Below, in pieces: positions 19,081-32,431 of a stretch of DNA of 64,000 nt. A program made the translations under genes and the position numbers. The first letter of the stretch is position 1, and each line of letters begins with the position of its first letter. The notes under the pieces are model-generated. The model was not told where the DNA came from. It was given only the letters and a program-made list of their open reading frames with translations, and made no database searches. This DNA is from Channallabes apus (lineage: Eukaryota; Chordata; Actinopteri; Siluriformes; Clariidae): positions 7,153,347-7,217,346 of the forward strand of contig CM060107.1 of NCBI GenBank assembly GCA_030522415.1, in the 5' to 3' direction.

Positions 19081-20600
19081 TTTCCTTGTACCTCTATACC
19101 TTTTAATCTTAACTAAGCACATAAAATTTTTTTTCTTGTAATATTTAATTTTTTTTATTCCATTATATGATCATATTAACCTTTGGAACAGCTTTCTGGC
19201 CATAAGCTTCATGATCTTCATGGATGACCTTCCTTCATTTGTTAATTTCACTTCGGTGGTTCATGAGAGTTGCCTTGTCCTTGAAGTCCATGACTGCTGG
19301 GAAATTTTCAATTGCAGTAAGAAAGAATAAATGTCCCTTTTCTTTCCTATAACATTATCCAAAGCTGTATTCATTCGTGACAGCTGTTATTTTGCCATGT
19401 TGGGTCAGTCATTTTACTCATCATGTGACGGAAGAAAAAGTAATGCAACTTTGTCAGGCTCTATGTATATGTTAAATTCTGCAATCTAATGAATTGGTTT
19501 AAAAATGTGTATGTTTAAATCTTCTAATAAAGGATATGTGGCAGTTTTCAACTTAAAGATTTTTATCACAGATATTCTTTAATAATATTAATGGATCAGT
19601 GATTGATTTAGAAAGTAATTAAAAGAGACATACTGTACACATACAATACAGCCTTTCTTAGTATTCTAGTTATGTTGGAAAGTACTGTACTTTACAGGTA
19701 TTTATTTAAATACTGGGGAAATGTGAGAACTGAATGAAGTACTCTCTAACCTACAGCTACAATGTCTTCCTTTAAACATTCAGCGGATTAAGAGAAAATC
19801 CTGCGAGGTTTCCCGAGGCAGTGCTGCTGGCGTGCTGCTCTCATGTCCCGGCTATCTATTCCTCATTACAAAGCTTCACTCAGCCTGCGCTCTTTCTGTT
19901 TCCCACTTATTCCCATAAACACCTTGCAGCTTCCTCTCAGGTTTGAGCAGCACATGCAGGGAATTGAGACGTGGCCCATTTCAGTGATGGAGCAACCGAG
20001 CATCTGCTGAATGTGAAGCTTCACTCTCTCTACTCTGACACGTAGAACTGTCTACTTTACGGAAGAAAAGGCTGATCTATGACCTTGTGTGGAGAGAAAT
20101 AAGTGCATTATTCTTTCCTCCCAAGGTCATTCTCATCGCCTCATTTAGATCCAATGGGTAATGGGTAGGAGATCAGAATTTATATTGTGCATCATGTACT
20201 GTAGATTGGATGAAATAAAGTGAAGAATAACCTGGAAAAAGGGATACTATTCATTTATTAATTATTCATGATTCAATTAATGAATTGTTCATTAGCAGAA
20301 ACCGGGACACTGTTGCCTCTCACCACTGTGCGCTCCGGCCATGCTTGTTGGGTTTGCTCCAGGTATTCCAGTCCCCCCTCTGAATCTAAAGACTTGCTGT
20401 GTAGGCGGATTGGTGAGTTCCAATTTGCCCTTGTGCACTGTGACTTGTCATAAGGTCTCTGGCACAGGTGACCTTACGTAAGTGGTATCGAAATTGAATC
20501 CAATCCCATCCAGCAACCCGGTCGCTCCAATCATACGACAGTTGCCACCTGGGGAGGGGGAGTGGGGGTGAACCACCAGGATTCTTTTTTTTTTCCTTTT
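19081..20600. other. Intergenic, nothing recognised
   Basis: The DNA is mostly AT-rich. The segment 19790-20160 is of balanced composition, non-repetitive and without an open frame, so a conserved regulatory element is possible but unproved. Confidence 0.4.
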
Positions 20601-20689
20601 AAGACTGCTGCTTATGTTGCATCACACTTGGAGACATGCTATCCATCTAAATCAGTGTACACTGATCATTTTGCACCTTTGGCCCCTGA

Positions 20690-21172
20690 TGCTCTTGTTT
20701 GCACATTTGCACGTGCACTTTATGTTGTCTGTTGTCTGTAAAACCTGTAGGGCCAGCGATAGCTCAGTGGTTAAGGCATTGGACTACGGTTCGGAAGATC
20801 CCAGGTTCAAACCCCACAACCAACAAGTTGTTGCTGTTGGGCCCTTGAGCAAGTCCCTTAACCCTAAACTGCTCAGATGTGTAATGAGATAAAAATGTAA
20901 GTCGCTCTGGATAAGATGCCAAATGCCTAAATGTAAATGTAGTCTTACTTAGCTAGTTAGTATTTGTCAATTTATGTTAGTCTATCTGTCTTGTCTCTGC
21001 TAGCCAGCTAACTAGGCCTCTTAGTTAACTAGTTAAATTTTTCTGTTAATTTATGTTGTAAATTTATGTTCCATGTAGCACCTTGGTCTTGGAGGAACGT
21101 TGTTTTGTTTCACTGTGTACTAACTGCATATGGTTGAAGAGACAAAGCCAACTTGAACTTGAACTTGATCTC
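20690..21172 (+). mobile_element. LINE 3' end with ACTTGA tail, split by SINE
   Basis: The downstream part (about 21055-21172) holds 'gtagcaccttggtcttggagg' and 'actgcatatggttgaag'. It ends in ACTTGA repeats, a familiar fish LINE 3' end. The part before 20750 seems to be the upstream piece; the SINE at 20752 sits between. Confidence 0.55.
20752..20938 (+). mobile_element. tRNA-derived SINE, near complete
   Basis: The head has polymerase III boxes: A-box-like TAGCTCAGTGGTTAAGGC and B-box GGTTCAAACCC. The body has GGGCCCTTGAGCAAGTCCC, and the tail has GTAAGTCGCTCTGGATAAGA and ATGCC(T)AAATG. This is the common fish SINE layout. The absence of a clean cloverleaf 3' half rules out a true tRNA gene. 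Confidence 0.85.
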
Positions 21173-21287
21173 TTGTTGCTCAGGGAAAGCCTTTAGTGTT
21201 GCACCCCCTGGGGGCCTTTGACCATAAAGTAGCAGGAATAAAAGGAAGAGCAGGATGAAGAACGGGATGAAAAGGAGGAGGTGATTA

Positions 21288-21325
<38 letters not shown>

Positions 21326-21345
21326 AATAATAATAATTATAATAA
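21288..21345. repeat. (ATT)n/(AAT)n microsatellite
   Basis: A TTA/ATT run passes directly into AATAATA, again self-complementary. Confidence 0.9.
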
Positions 21346-21459
21346 TATTATAACAGCAAATCAGGATTTCATGTCTTAAATATATTTTTTAATTCTTTCA
21401 AATGGGGTGCATTAGATTGTGTAAATTTAATCCATTGGTTTAGACTAGCACTATTAATG

Positions 21460-21690
21460 CTATAAGAAGTTCACCAGCCTCTTAAGGATAGACCACACGT
21501 TCTCAATGGGATTAAAGTTTTGGGAGTTTCCTGGCCATGGACCCAAAAATTTTATGGTTTGTACCATTCTTTATTCATGGCCATGTTCTTAGTCAAAATT
21601 GTGAGTGAGCCCACTCATTTAGCTGACAAGCAACACCACACATGGTCTCAGGATGCTTTACTGTTAGTTTGACAGGACTGATAGTAGCGC
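21460..21690 (-). pseudogene. Tc1-like transposase relic, inverted piece
   Basis: Read on minus, the segment gives broken pieces of a Tc1 transposase (a KHPET-like motif, an NKEW-like motif, and an 'NPIENVW'-like end at about 21500) with internal deletions. It lies head to head with a second relic on the plus strand starting at 21692. Confidence 0.5.
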
Positions 21691-21691
21691 T

Positions 21692-22200
21692 CACCTTATA
21701 CATTTCAAAAAAGGGAGCAAAGAAGCCATTTCTTTCCAAGAAATCCATCCAGGACAGACTGATATTCTGCAAAATGTACAGGGATTGGACTGCTGTGCAG
21801 GGGGTTAGTCAGTTTCTCTGATTAATACCCTTTTCCAGTTTCCAGGCATCCGGAGAAAAGCGTGTCCAGAGAAGAAAAGGTGAGCACTACCATCAGTCCT
21901 GTGACAATTTCCCTAAGAACATGAATAAAGAATGGAACAAAAGCATCCTCCGAGAGAAACTTCTCAAAACCATCCAAGAACAGTCTGGGGACAAACAATG
22001 CCTTTTACAGCATGATGCAGCACCTCGCCATAAGGCAAAAGTGGTAAGTAAGCGACTTGGGGACGAAATATTGAGATTTTGTTTCCATGCCCAGGAAACT
22101 CCCCAGACCTTAATCCTATTGAGAAATCCTCAAGAAGTGGATGGGCAAACAAAAAAGACAAATTCTCTCTCAATGTAACTTTCAATAAAGCCTTTGACAC
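21692..22200 (+). pseudogene. Tc1-like transposase relic
   Basis: Across frames it reads FLSKKSIQDRL-like, CKMYRDWTAVQ, RRKGEHYHQS, MNKEWNKSILREKLL and LLQHDAAPRHKAKVVSKRLG, then a degraded SPDLNPIE segment. This is the middle and C-terminal part of a Tc1-family transposase. The second catalytic Asp is retained (QHDAAP), but the first Asp and the Glu regions are broken. Confidence 0.7.
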
Positions 22201-22220
22201 TTTTTGTAATTATACTTCAG

Positions 22221-24254
22221 TATACGAGAGTAACATCTGACAAAAATGATAAAAAAAAAATTATAAAAAATTGAAGCAGCTGACATTTTAAAAATTAATT
22301 TGTCTGTCATTTTCAAAACGTTTTCCCACCATGGCTGCTGTACATTGTACAGAATGTTTAAGCTATACCGTTCAGTATAGTTGCACTTTTTTTTTTTTTT
22401 TAACAAAGCTAACTTAATGTAACAGATGCACCTTTTTCACATAGATATCTTTTTATCATTTCATGGCATGCTTGTGTTGTTGTGTTGGACTGGTTCTGGA
22501 ACTGCACACAGAGCGGAATGATTAAACAACATTAATAATCAGCTGTATGTCCTCAGCGCTGGAGTCAATGTGATGCTGAGACTGGCGCATTACTGAACAG
22601 TGCGAAGATCAACACTGCCATCTGCTGACTGAGGAGACAAGCTTGGAGCTCTTCAGGGGAACATGTGGCAAGTTATAGCCTGTAACATGTCTAAATTGTC
22701 ACAACATAAAATAACCACTAGATGGAAGCATTTTACAACAAAAAAGGGCCATATGAGCAGGTTTGGCCCATTCTAACCCATATTCTTCTATTTTCATTCA
22801 TTCTTCTATTCATCTGAGTCTGTGTGACTTCCATGGACATCAGTGATTTTATTGTTCCTGTACATGAAGAGAACAGTATACTGCTTTTAGCTACTTAGGC
22901 TTATATTATATCTTAAACAGTATAATGACGGTACAGTGTAGACACTGCATTATTAAGTAGGTTATATCTAAATGTGCTTTCTGCAATTAATAATCTTATT
23001 TGAGTTCAGTTTATTAATATAACTGCAATTAAATCTTTGGATTTTGTGGAGTAATATTCTACCGAGATGACAAACTTCTTAATTACCTGTTGTTGTTTTT
23101 TTTAACTAAATTATTATCAAACAAAATGTTATATTAAATGTTTGATAATATTCATATTATTTCCAAAAGCAGGAAAGTCTAAAATGATGTTCTACATTAT
23201 ATAACGGTGATAAAGTTAGCAGATACGTATAGTAAAACAGGAAACAGTCCAAACTCAACTCGGAATCTGCGATTTCCAGTATAACCAGATTAAAAGCAGT
23301 TTATTTAAGTGTTGAGTGAAGGTTTTATAGTGAGATGATCCAGAACTATACAACCTGCCCTTTGAGATGACAAATAGGCATAGAGATAAGATGATAGGAG
23401 TTAGGAGATAAACATGTCAGTAGGAGTGATAGTATTGCGTAGAAACAAACAAACAAAAAAAAAATGCAATGCTCAAGAAAACCCTCACTGATCCTAGAAG
23501 CAAAGGGCAGGATTTAGAGCTTTCATACACACAGGCTCCAACCTGCAGGAGCAGTTTAAATGGAACAACAATAGTCTTTAACTGGAGGGAGATTATATTG
23601 TAACTAGGGCTGGGTGCATTCTCAGTGTGTAAAATATGTACCTTTTGTTATTTTTAACCGTTTCTATGCTTGTTAAAGGTGCACTTTATCCACATACCCA
23701 TAATAAATGTTAAACATTAATGTTACATGGGATAAGGTATACCACTCCAAACAGAAGGCCAAGTAGACTTTAGAACTATACCACTGTCATTATATTTAAG
23801 ATTGTTTCTAAGAAACACTATATTTATTACGTCAGTACAAAAAAATGCATTAACGCAAGCATGAAAATAATAATAATAAGAAGAAAATCTTGCAGGAAAA
23901 TATATGTAGGTAAAAAGAAAAAAAGCATACCAAAACAAAACAAAAGATAAGTTTCTAAGTTTTGCATGTATGATAAACCCATTCCGTGCTCCGTCCTCAG
24001 AAGAACTGTGTCTAGGTGTGTTAGTAAAACTAATCAGCTCATTTCATTATAAAAATTGCAATTGAGATTGCATCAGATGCCCGTTCTTATGCACCCCTTT
24101 CGTTTTAATCCAGGCTTGAGACTGGCACTTTGAGTTAGAGTAACTTCTTCAACATCAGTAGCTAAATTTTCTCTAAGAATGCATAGGTTGTAAAGATTCT
24201 ACACCAATACTTTGTTCAAGCAGGACTTTCAACATGATTTATCTTTGTTCTTTA
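22221..24254. other. Intergenic, nothing recognised
   Basis: AT-rich DNA with poly-A/T runs. No coding or repeat family is recognised over 2 kb. Confidence 0.5.
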
Positions 24255-24972
24255 AACTTCTTCTTCTTTTTCTTCTTTGTCTTTCGGCTGTTCCCTTTCA
24301 GGGGTCGCCACAGCGAATCATCTGCCTCCATCTAACCCTATCCTCTGCATCCTCTTCTCTCACACCAACTAACTTCATGTTCTCTCTCACTGCATCCATA
24401 AATCTCCTCTTTGGTCTTCCTCTAGACCTCCTGCCTGGCAGTTCCAACCTCAGCATCCTTCTACCGATATATTCACACTCTCTCCTCTGAACATGTCCAA
24501 ACCACCTCAATCTGGCCTCTCTGACTTTATCTCCAAAACATCTAACATGGGTTGTCCCTCTGATGAACTCATTCTTCATCCTATCCATTCTTGTCACTCT
24601 CAAAGAGAACCTCAACATCTTCAGCTCTGCTACCCCTAGCTCTGCCTCCTGTCTTTTCTTCAGTGCCACTGTCTCTAAGCCGTAGAGCATTGCTGGTCTC
24701 ACGACTGCCCTGTACACCTTTCCTTTCATTCTCGCTGATACTCTTTTATCGCACAACACACCTGACACTTTTCTCCACCCATTCCAACCTGCCTGTACTC
24801 GTCTCTTCACCTCCTTTGAACACTCTCCGTTGCTCTCGACCGTTGACCCTAAGTACTTAAAATCCTGCACCTTCTTTACCTCTGCTCCCTGTATCCTCAC
24901 CGTTCCTCTTGGGTCCCTCTCATTCACACACATGTATTCTGTCTTGCTGCGGCTAACCTTCATTCCTCTGCT
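24255..24972 (-). mobile_element. RTE-clade LINE, 5'-truncated 3' end
   Basis: On minus, 221 open codons end at 24298. They encode the C-terminal part of an RTE/BovB-type reverse transcriptase: KTEYMCVNER, FKYLGSTVESNGECSKEV, RPAMLYGLETVALKKRQE, LRWFGHVQRRECEYIGRRML and ending RWRQMIRCGDP. The catalytic RT core and endonuclease are missing, so this is a dead insertion product despite the open frame. The short 3' untranslated end finishes in CTT-rich (plus strand) sequence at about 24255. Confidence 0.88.
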
Positions 24973-26085
24973 TTTAAACTACAACCATAAAACCATAATC
25001 ATTTCACTGTGAAGTTACGTGAAGGTCTGCAAATGTTGCAAATGCCTTTTTAGAAATAAGTCTACTGTCACTTCATCACATTCCTCACTTGATAGCAACG
25101 AGATGGATCAGTTTCCACCATGTCTTAAATCCATGTTTTTCTTTTCTGACTATTTGCAAGTAGAGCAAATGTGAAGCAGTTGCCAACTTCCTGCTTCTTC
25201 AAAAACATGCAAACACCATTTTTTTTGCTCCATTAATAAGACCAGGCATTTATTATTATTATTATTATTATTTCCTTCACAATAAATAAAAACAAGAAAA
25301 CTGACTTCAACTCTAATATTTTGAAAAGGTAAATGAGCTACCACAGAAAGTGTTGCAGTGGCTTGGGCACAATGGATACAGAAACATTATGATACTTTTT
25401 GTCCAAGAAATATGGGTTTAAATTATTATTGCGAATGGAGGATATAATACAGTGTATTATTACACAATGCATAGCAAATAACATTTTACAGACATACACA
25501 GTTTAAATACATAACAAAAATTCAACATAACAACAGTCAGTCATTGCATGCCTACTGTACAATGAATATCTGTGCAGTGTTAACATTCACCTTCTTTTTT
25601 TCTTTTTCTCTTTGGTTTACATTGCTAAAGTAAAAGCAATATTTGGTGTCTATTCTGACCAGATCCTCGAGCTTGATAACAAGCTAATATTCTGGATCAT
25701 GAGCATTAGATCATCCTGCACAGCGATGTGTGTTCTCAGCGCTGATATTAAGAGCTGTCAAGGTCAAATAAAGTTCACATGACACAATCCTACTCGAGCT
25801 TATGTGGTCAAAGAAAAAAAACATGTCATCTGTGGGAGATAAGAAAGAGAAAGAGATTTAAAAGATTTTCAAATTCTTCGTGTACGGATATAATGTATTT
25901 GAAAAAATTATTATGTTACAGTTGCAATGCTATCAGTAATGCATGTAGGTGAAAGGTTTAAACCCATAAAGGATTCAATCTTGGTGAATATACATCAGTC
26001 AGATGAGTCAGTTACATAGTGTATTAAATTTGCTATTAAGAATGAAATGTTTCCATGCACATTTTAATTGTTCTAAAAAGGACAT
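24973..26085. other. Intergenic, one short ATT microsatellite
   Basis: There is an ATT run at 25249-25272. Otherwise nothing is recognised. Confidence 0.5.
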
Positions 26086-26235
26086 GACTCAGTTCTGATT
26101 CAAAAGCTTAGATTAAATATCTGACTCAAAGAACTGACTTAGATCTGACTCAAAGGCTCAGCTTAAATATCTGCCTCAAAGAGCTGAGCTCAGATCTGAC
26201 TCAAGGACTCTAATATCAGGCTTAAAGTACTAACT
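26086..26235. repeat. Degenerate 50-bp tandem repeat, about 3 copies
   Basis: Successive units read 'gactcagttctgattcaaaa', 'gacttagatctgactcaaag' and 'gctcagatctgactcaagga', each followed by a related 'taaatatctg..tcaaag' half. Confidence 0.75.
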
Positions 26236-26451
26236 TTATTCTGAATCAAATATTCATTGGAGGACTGTAATCTAACATAAAGGTCCAATTATAAGATTCA
26301 AGAGATCAAATTGTAATGTATTGGTGTTTATTTCTGAAGCTTCAATGCTTTTATATTGGTACTTGTATACAAAAATACATAAAACAATTTCAGTGTCCAT
26401 TACATTTACTAAATTGATAAATTGAAAATATGTATATTTTACCTGACTCTA

Positions 26452-26619
26452 TCACCATCCTTTGTACATTTTGATAATATGTCGCTGTTCGAGTTTCTGG
26501 ATGAGTTCATATTCAACTCCCCCTCTGTGTACACCCACATTAATGGGCAGTTTATGCGTGTGATCAAAGTAATGATACCATCGTCCATTTGAACTGGCCC
26601 CAAATCCAAATACATTTAC
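26452..26619 (-). CDS. Sialyltransferase exon 6 (C-terminus, motifs III and VS)
   Basis: The exon has 55 codons plus TGA, from VNVFGFGA to KMYKGW. Acceptor ACCGCAG. It holds HYFD (motif III) and the HX4E motif VS (HRGGVE). It has the same length as the paralogous exon at 44619-44786, with 31 of 55 residues identical by my count. Confidence 0.93.
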   Translation of the reverse strand, partial: VNVFGFGASSNGRWYHYFDHTHKLPINVGVHRGGVEYELIQKLEQRHIIKMYKGW

Positions 26620-29600
26620 CTGCGGTAGTGGGAGAGATGAAGAGTAAGACTGTAATCACTTTGTCCTCAGATAATTTTGGTCATTTGACATAGACTATAT
26701 CAGTATTTATAACATATTGACCAGCCAAAAAAGTCACCCCCTGGATTTAATTAAGAAAATTGGTACAAGCCTTCCAAATTTTTTAACCTTAATTAATGCA
26801 GTGGTCTAGAAATATCATTATTAAAACCTGGAAGGACAGTGGTGAACAATCATCTTCGAGGAAGAAAAAAACATTTAATGATTGTGATTTGGGATCATCT
26901 AAACATTTGGAGAAATCAAATCATGAAAAACATTAGAATCCATGGTCCTGTTTAACAGTGAAAATAAGAACACATACACAATCTGAGGGGATTGGGACTA
27001 AACAGCTATGAAGCTTTTTAGTTTTTGTTAATTTATGTTGTAATTTATGTTACAGTAGAACCGCTGCTTCTTAATGTGGAAAGTAGCCAGTTGAGGTGGT
27101 TTGGGCATCTGGTAAGGATCCCTCCAGGATGCCTTCCTATGGAGTTACTCAGAGGACAGAGAGAGGAAGACCAGACAGAGGACTAGATGGAGAGATTATA
27201 TCACCAAACCCACTTGGGAAAGCATTGAGATGTCCCCTGTTGGAGTTGGTTGATGTGGCAGGGGAAAGAGAAGTTTGGAGTTCTAGATGGATGGATGGTA
27301 CATTTTCCTATCAGAAATCTGTTTTTATGGAGGCTAAGAATACATAATTATTAACTAATGAAATATTATTTTTGATGTAGATTCATTCGAGGGTTTAAAA
27401 TCCTTAAATAAAAATGTACAGTAAACCTATAGTCTGTCAAAATATACAGGTCCTTCTCAAAAAAATAGCAAATTGTGATGAAGTTCATTATTTTCTGTAA
27501 TGTACTGATAAACATTAGACTTTCATATATTTTAGATTCATTACACACAACTGAAGTAGTTCAAGCCTTTTATTGTTTTAATATTGATGATTGTGGCATA
27601 CAGCTCATGAAAACCCAAAATCCCTATCTCAAAAAATTAGCATATCATGAAAAGGTTCTCTAACCGAGCTATTAACCTAATCATCTGAATCAACTAATTA
27701 ACTCTAAACACCTGCAAAAGATTCCTGAGACTTTTAAAAACTCCCAGCCTGGTTCATTACTCAAAACCGCAATCATGGGTAAGACTGCTGACCTGACTGC
27801 TGTCCAGAAGGCCATCATTGACACCCTCAAGCACACAGTCAGTGATGGTCTGGGGTGCCATGTCAGCTGCTGGTGTTGGTCCACTGTGTTTTATCAAGGG
27901 CAGGGTCAATGCAGCTAGCTATCAGGAGATTTATGGATATGACGATTTCATTTTTCAGCACAACCTGGCACCTGCTCACAGTGCCAAAACCACTGGTAAA
28001 TGGTTTACTGACCATGGTATTACTGTGCTCAATTGGCCTGCCAACTCTCCTGACCTGAACCCCATAGAGAATCTGTGGGATATTGTGAAGAGAAAGTTGA
28101 GAGACACAAGACACAAGAATCTGCAAAAGGATTCCCGACCAAGTATTGAGTGCAGAACTGAACATAATTATTTGAAAGTTGACTTTTTTTGTATTAAAAA
28201 CACTTTTCTTTTATTGGTCGGATGAAATATGCTAATTTTTTGAGAAGGACCTGTATAGTACTGAAAACTGCGCATCTCAGGTGCTTTTGTCGATGGGGCC
28301 CAGCTCCAGACACACATTTTCCCAGCGGTAAAAGGAAATTGCATTGTACAGTTGTTGTTGGAAATTGGTCTCTCGAGGAAAAAGTATTCATAGTATTATT
28401 TCTGCTCATATGGACGCGGTTGTGAATGGGGACAGAGTTAAGTGGCAGAACGATTCCTTTCTATACCGATCCCATTCCCCAGGTCATACACTACCTGTTG
28501 CCTACTTATAGGGAATGCTGGATGAACTACACTGAAGCATACATAGTTTAATATTTATGTATTTATTGACCCAATACAGCCTCAAATTCTTATTTTACTT
28601 ATGAAATGAGAATTTATTTACTCCTTAAGGAGAACTACTATAACTACTACTACATGTAATAATAATAATAATAATAATAATGTTTTCACCTCATCACAGA
28701 TGTGCAGGGCCATCATGAGCATGATGATGCCAGTGGATGGATATCTTCCCTTTTTCTCCAACCAGTTTTCATAAACGTATCTCATAAACTCAGGATTAGT
28801 GATCATCACCTTAAAAAATAGAAAACAAAATAGAAAAACACTTTAATTTGGAAAGATAAAATGATATAAAGGATTACACATGAGCTAGTGTAACCGCCAT
28901 ATGCTCTAGCACTATTACTATCAGTTAAGGGGGTGGAGCTTTTTGTTACTTAAATCACTTACAGCCTTTTTTTTAATTTATTTTTTTTACGATAAACGTC
29001 TTTACTGTAATTTCAGTGCTTTATAACAGTCACTGGCCAAGCCTGAAATTATTGACATGTACCAAGGCCTGACAGGGACATGGCTAAAAAGCTTTTAATT
29101 TTGACAGAGTTCCTGCTGTGTTCGTCTATATTTTTAAGATGCAGCGAGAACTTCATGATCTTCTTTGGAGTGTGACGAGCCTTACTTAGTGAGATGCATT
29201 TCATATATAATATATCACTATGTACACACTCTATTGTATTCAGGATTGGTAGAGAAGAAGCCACCAAGTAACCCCCAAGTATTAGGTGAACAGAGTACAG
29301 AGGTTGCTCAAACACTTTCTTATAGTGTAATTAGAGTTAATATTAAAGTGTGCACTTACTTTGTCTTTGTTTGCTTTTATTGTAGATTTCACCGAACGAT
29401 ATGTACTAAGAACAAGGATGAAAATAAAACATGATAAATTTGTCATTTACAATGAAAGGAAATGAAAGGAAAAACCACCCTATGCATCTAGCTTCAGGTA
29501 ATGTCCATGAGCTCTCACCGTGTAATGTTTTTGTAAGTGAAAACACTAATGAGCCACTGCAGATCCAACACTTTAAAAGGCAGGAACACTAGATGGGTGG

Positions 29601-32393
29601 ATGGGTCCAGGTCTGTGGCGCTCTCCGGATAAAACGCTCTGTGTGTGGTCTTAGCCCCAACATCCCTCTCGTAGCCCTTTGTTGGAGCATGATTCATCCT
29701 GTGACAGAGGTTAGACAAGGTTTAGACAGTTAGGCATCTGGACAGACAGGTTAATGAACTTAAAGTGATACCAGGAAGTCATACCAGATAGATAATTTTA
29801 TATGAGTAATACAAGATTCTGAGTGCTTGTCAATATTACTGTCATCTAGTCCACTTTTAATTTGAAATAATATTGCTCTTATACATTTTTCAACATCTGT
29901 TATTGATGGAATAATAACCATTTTAGGATGTTTTCCTGAATCACAGACAGTTTTATTTTTGATTTACTGTAAGCTTAGGTGAAGAAATTCCTGAAAATGT
30001 TGATTACGCAAATTACTAGTACTTCCTGCTGATATAGCCAGCTTTACCTAAGCATAACAGCACACAGGACTAAACACTCTGATCTGATATTAACAAACAT
30101 GTGCACACTTAATACACATTTGTTAAATTTTGTATAATTGTTATTATATCTTTATTCCATATTTTATATTCTTTATTAAAGTACTCTATTTTCTTTTGTA
30201 TACTCTACTTTTTTTATTATATTCATTTTTTCACATTTTTTATTTGAATACTCTATTTTCTTTTTTTTTTTATTCGCAGTTGTATACGGTTTTCACTGCG
30301 TATCATACTGTGTATGACTATGTATGTGACAAATAATATTTGAATCTGATTTAAAATTCATGCCTGGGACATCTATTGACATTCTTCTGGGGTAGGAGGT
30401 AGCATGTGAAACTTTATCCACTTAGTGAATTGAGCTATGAATTAACCTGTGGATATTGTGAGCTACTGATGTTGTCTGTATCGTTCATCTTAATCCTCTC
30501 ACCTAAAAGCAACTGTTGTTGCAAACTCTTTAAGTGAAGGCAGGGTGGGTGGGTCATCAGTTTTGTGATTGAGTGTGTTTTTAGCAGTGTTATTGGACTT
30601 GTAACTGCCAGGCCAATCAAGTTTGTTTCAATTTTGTCCTACAAGTGAAACAATCACAACAATATTAGAGCAACATTGGCAAATTCAGTCTTGGTTCTCG
30701 GCTATAGAGGGGTAAAATTATAAGATTTTATGGTTTAGGTTGGGCCTCAACACACAACAAAGAGCAAGAAAATTAAAAAGGGTAGGACCAACAGTGCGTG
30801 TACATGGTGTATATTTACCCCATTTATTTATTTGGTGTTTATTAATCCCAAGCTATAAAAATAAATGCCTTCTTCAAAGGAATGCCAGTTTATTCAGTGA
30901 ACCTCGACACCCTAAAAAAGAATAATACAATCTGTGCACTGTTGCCACCATTGGTTATTTGGCAGAACTGATTAGGTGCCAGGCTAGAGGGGGTATTATC
31001 CTTGTCTTACAGCTCTAGGGTCCCTTGCTCGAACCTGAGCTCAGGTTGCCACCTGTGCAGAGTTTCAAATGTTCTGATTATGTGCCAGGCTAAAGCGGGT
31101 ATCATCCTTCCCTTACAGCTCTAGGGTTCCTTGCTCGAACCTGACATCAGGCTGTCACCTGTATATAGTTTATAGGTTTCTTTTGGGTTTTCTGCTTTTT
31201 TTCCCCTACCTTCCAAAATACTACGTGCTGTTACAAGAGGCTTACAGTGTAGACCCCAAAGGGTTTCCAAAGCGATACAGATTTAAGTTTTTACACCACA
31301 GCACTTTTGAATTTTCCGCCTTGATTGGTCAAAATGTGTCCATTTCTAAAACAGCAGTTCTGTTTTTTTTACATACAATGATGGGCTCGCCATTGTTGAT
31401 GATGTATCACGCTTAGGATGATTTTTTATTTTTTTTACTAACAGTTTAATCTTGTTCTGTGGAAGCTCTTTGGCATGATTTCATTAATTGTACTGTATAC
31501 ATTATGAGTGAATAGGTACAGAGGTCAGATACTGTAAGTGGGGTATTTTTTTTCTTACCTGAAAACAAAGTCATGAGCATCTATTATAGCACCATAGTGA
31601 GATCCCTTCAGGTTGGCTGAGTTTCCAACCACAGCACAGGTTCTGCAACGGGCAGGACTAGAGTCATTGTAGTATTGTTCATCATGAAACAATGAGAACA
31701 GAGGTTCCACAACTTCACTGAGCTTCCCTGTTGTTTTGGATGGTTGGAGTTTCTGTCCCAATAAGAAAAAAACAAAACAAAAAGTACATCTGAGTAAATA
31801 AAGTATTCAAGTTCACATCAACAAATTATGTCTATAACTAAAAAATATATATATAAAAAATGATCTTACATTTTAAAATCAGTAACGTGTAGTAGAATGT
31901 TATTATTATATAAACCAGCATGGTCACAGTCTTTATTAAAATCTAAGCTATGAAATAGCTATAATATTTTTTGTTATTACAGAATTATAAAACCTTGAAG
32001 TGATTTCGGATCATGCTTGTTCCATCATATTTTTCCGATCACATTTCTTCTGTGAATTTGATGGTTCATCACTATCCATCCAGATTTTTAATAGTATTTT
32101 GAGCAGTTCTTCTTCTTGCTTATTGCAGGTCACTTACTGTATTTGACTATTCTGACCCACATGATAAACTTGTCCCCACAACCACGGGATGAGTCTCCCG
32201 ACAGGAATGTTTAAGAAATTAGAAGCTCCTCACTGCATCAAAGAATTGTTTCAGCTAAAATACATCAATCACTGCCCAAATAGACATTCTGTGCAGTGTA
32301 GCTCTTCATACATGTCTCCATATGGTTTCAGTTAACATTACATCTATATACTGATCAGCAACAACATTAACACAACTGCCTGGTGTCTGAGTC

Positions 32394-32431
<38 letters not shown>

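Noticed and set aside
20752..20830. tRNA gene
   Set aside because: A and B boxes are present, but the 3' half does not close a cloverleaf and the sequence continues as a SINE body and tail.
24298..24963. 221-codon protein-coding gene on minus
   Set aside because: It is the C-terminal end of an RTE reverse transcriptase without catalytic core.
27818..28225. 135-codon gene inside sialyltransferase intron 5
   Set aside because: It is the C-terminal half of an internally deleted Tc1 transposase bounded by inverted repeats.
28930..29030. Alternative linker exon in the sialyltransferase gene (AAAGACGTTTATCG region)
   Set aside because: It has AG and GTAAGT borders but leaves the wrong phase; the 46-base exon at 29360-29405 fits phase and sequence.
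29165..29290. Another candidate small exon (minus, KKIMKFSLHL)
   Set aside because: All possible acceptors lead to a stop in the phase required by exon 3.
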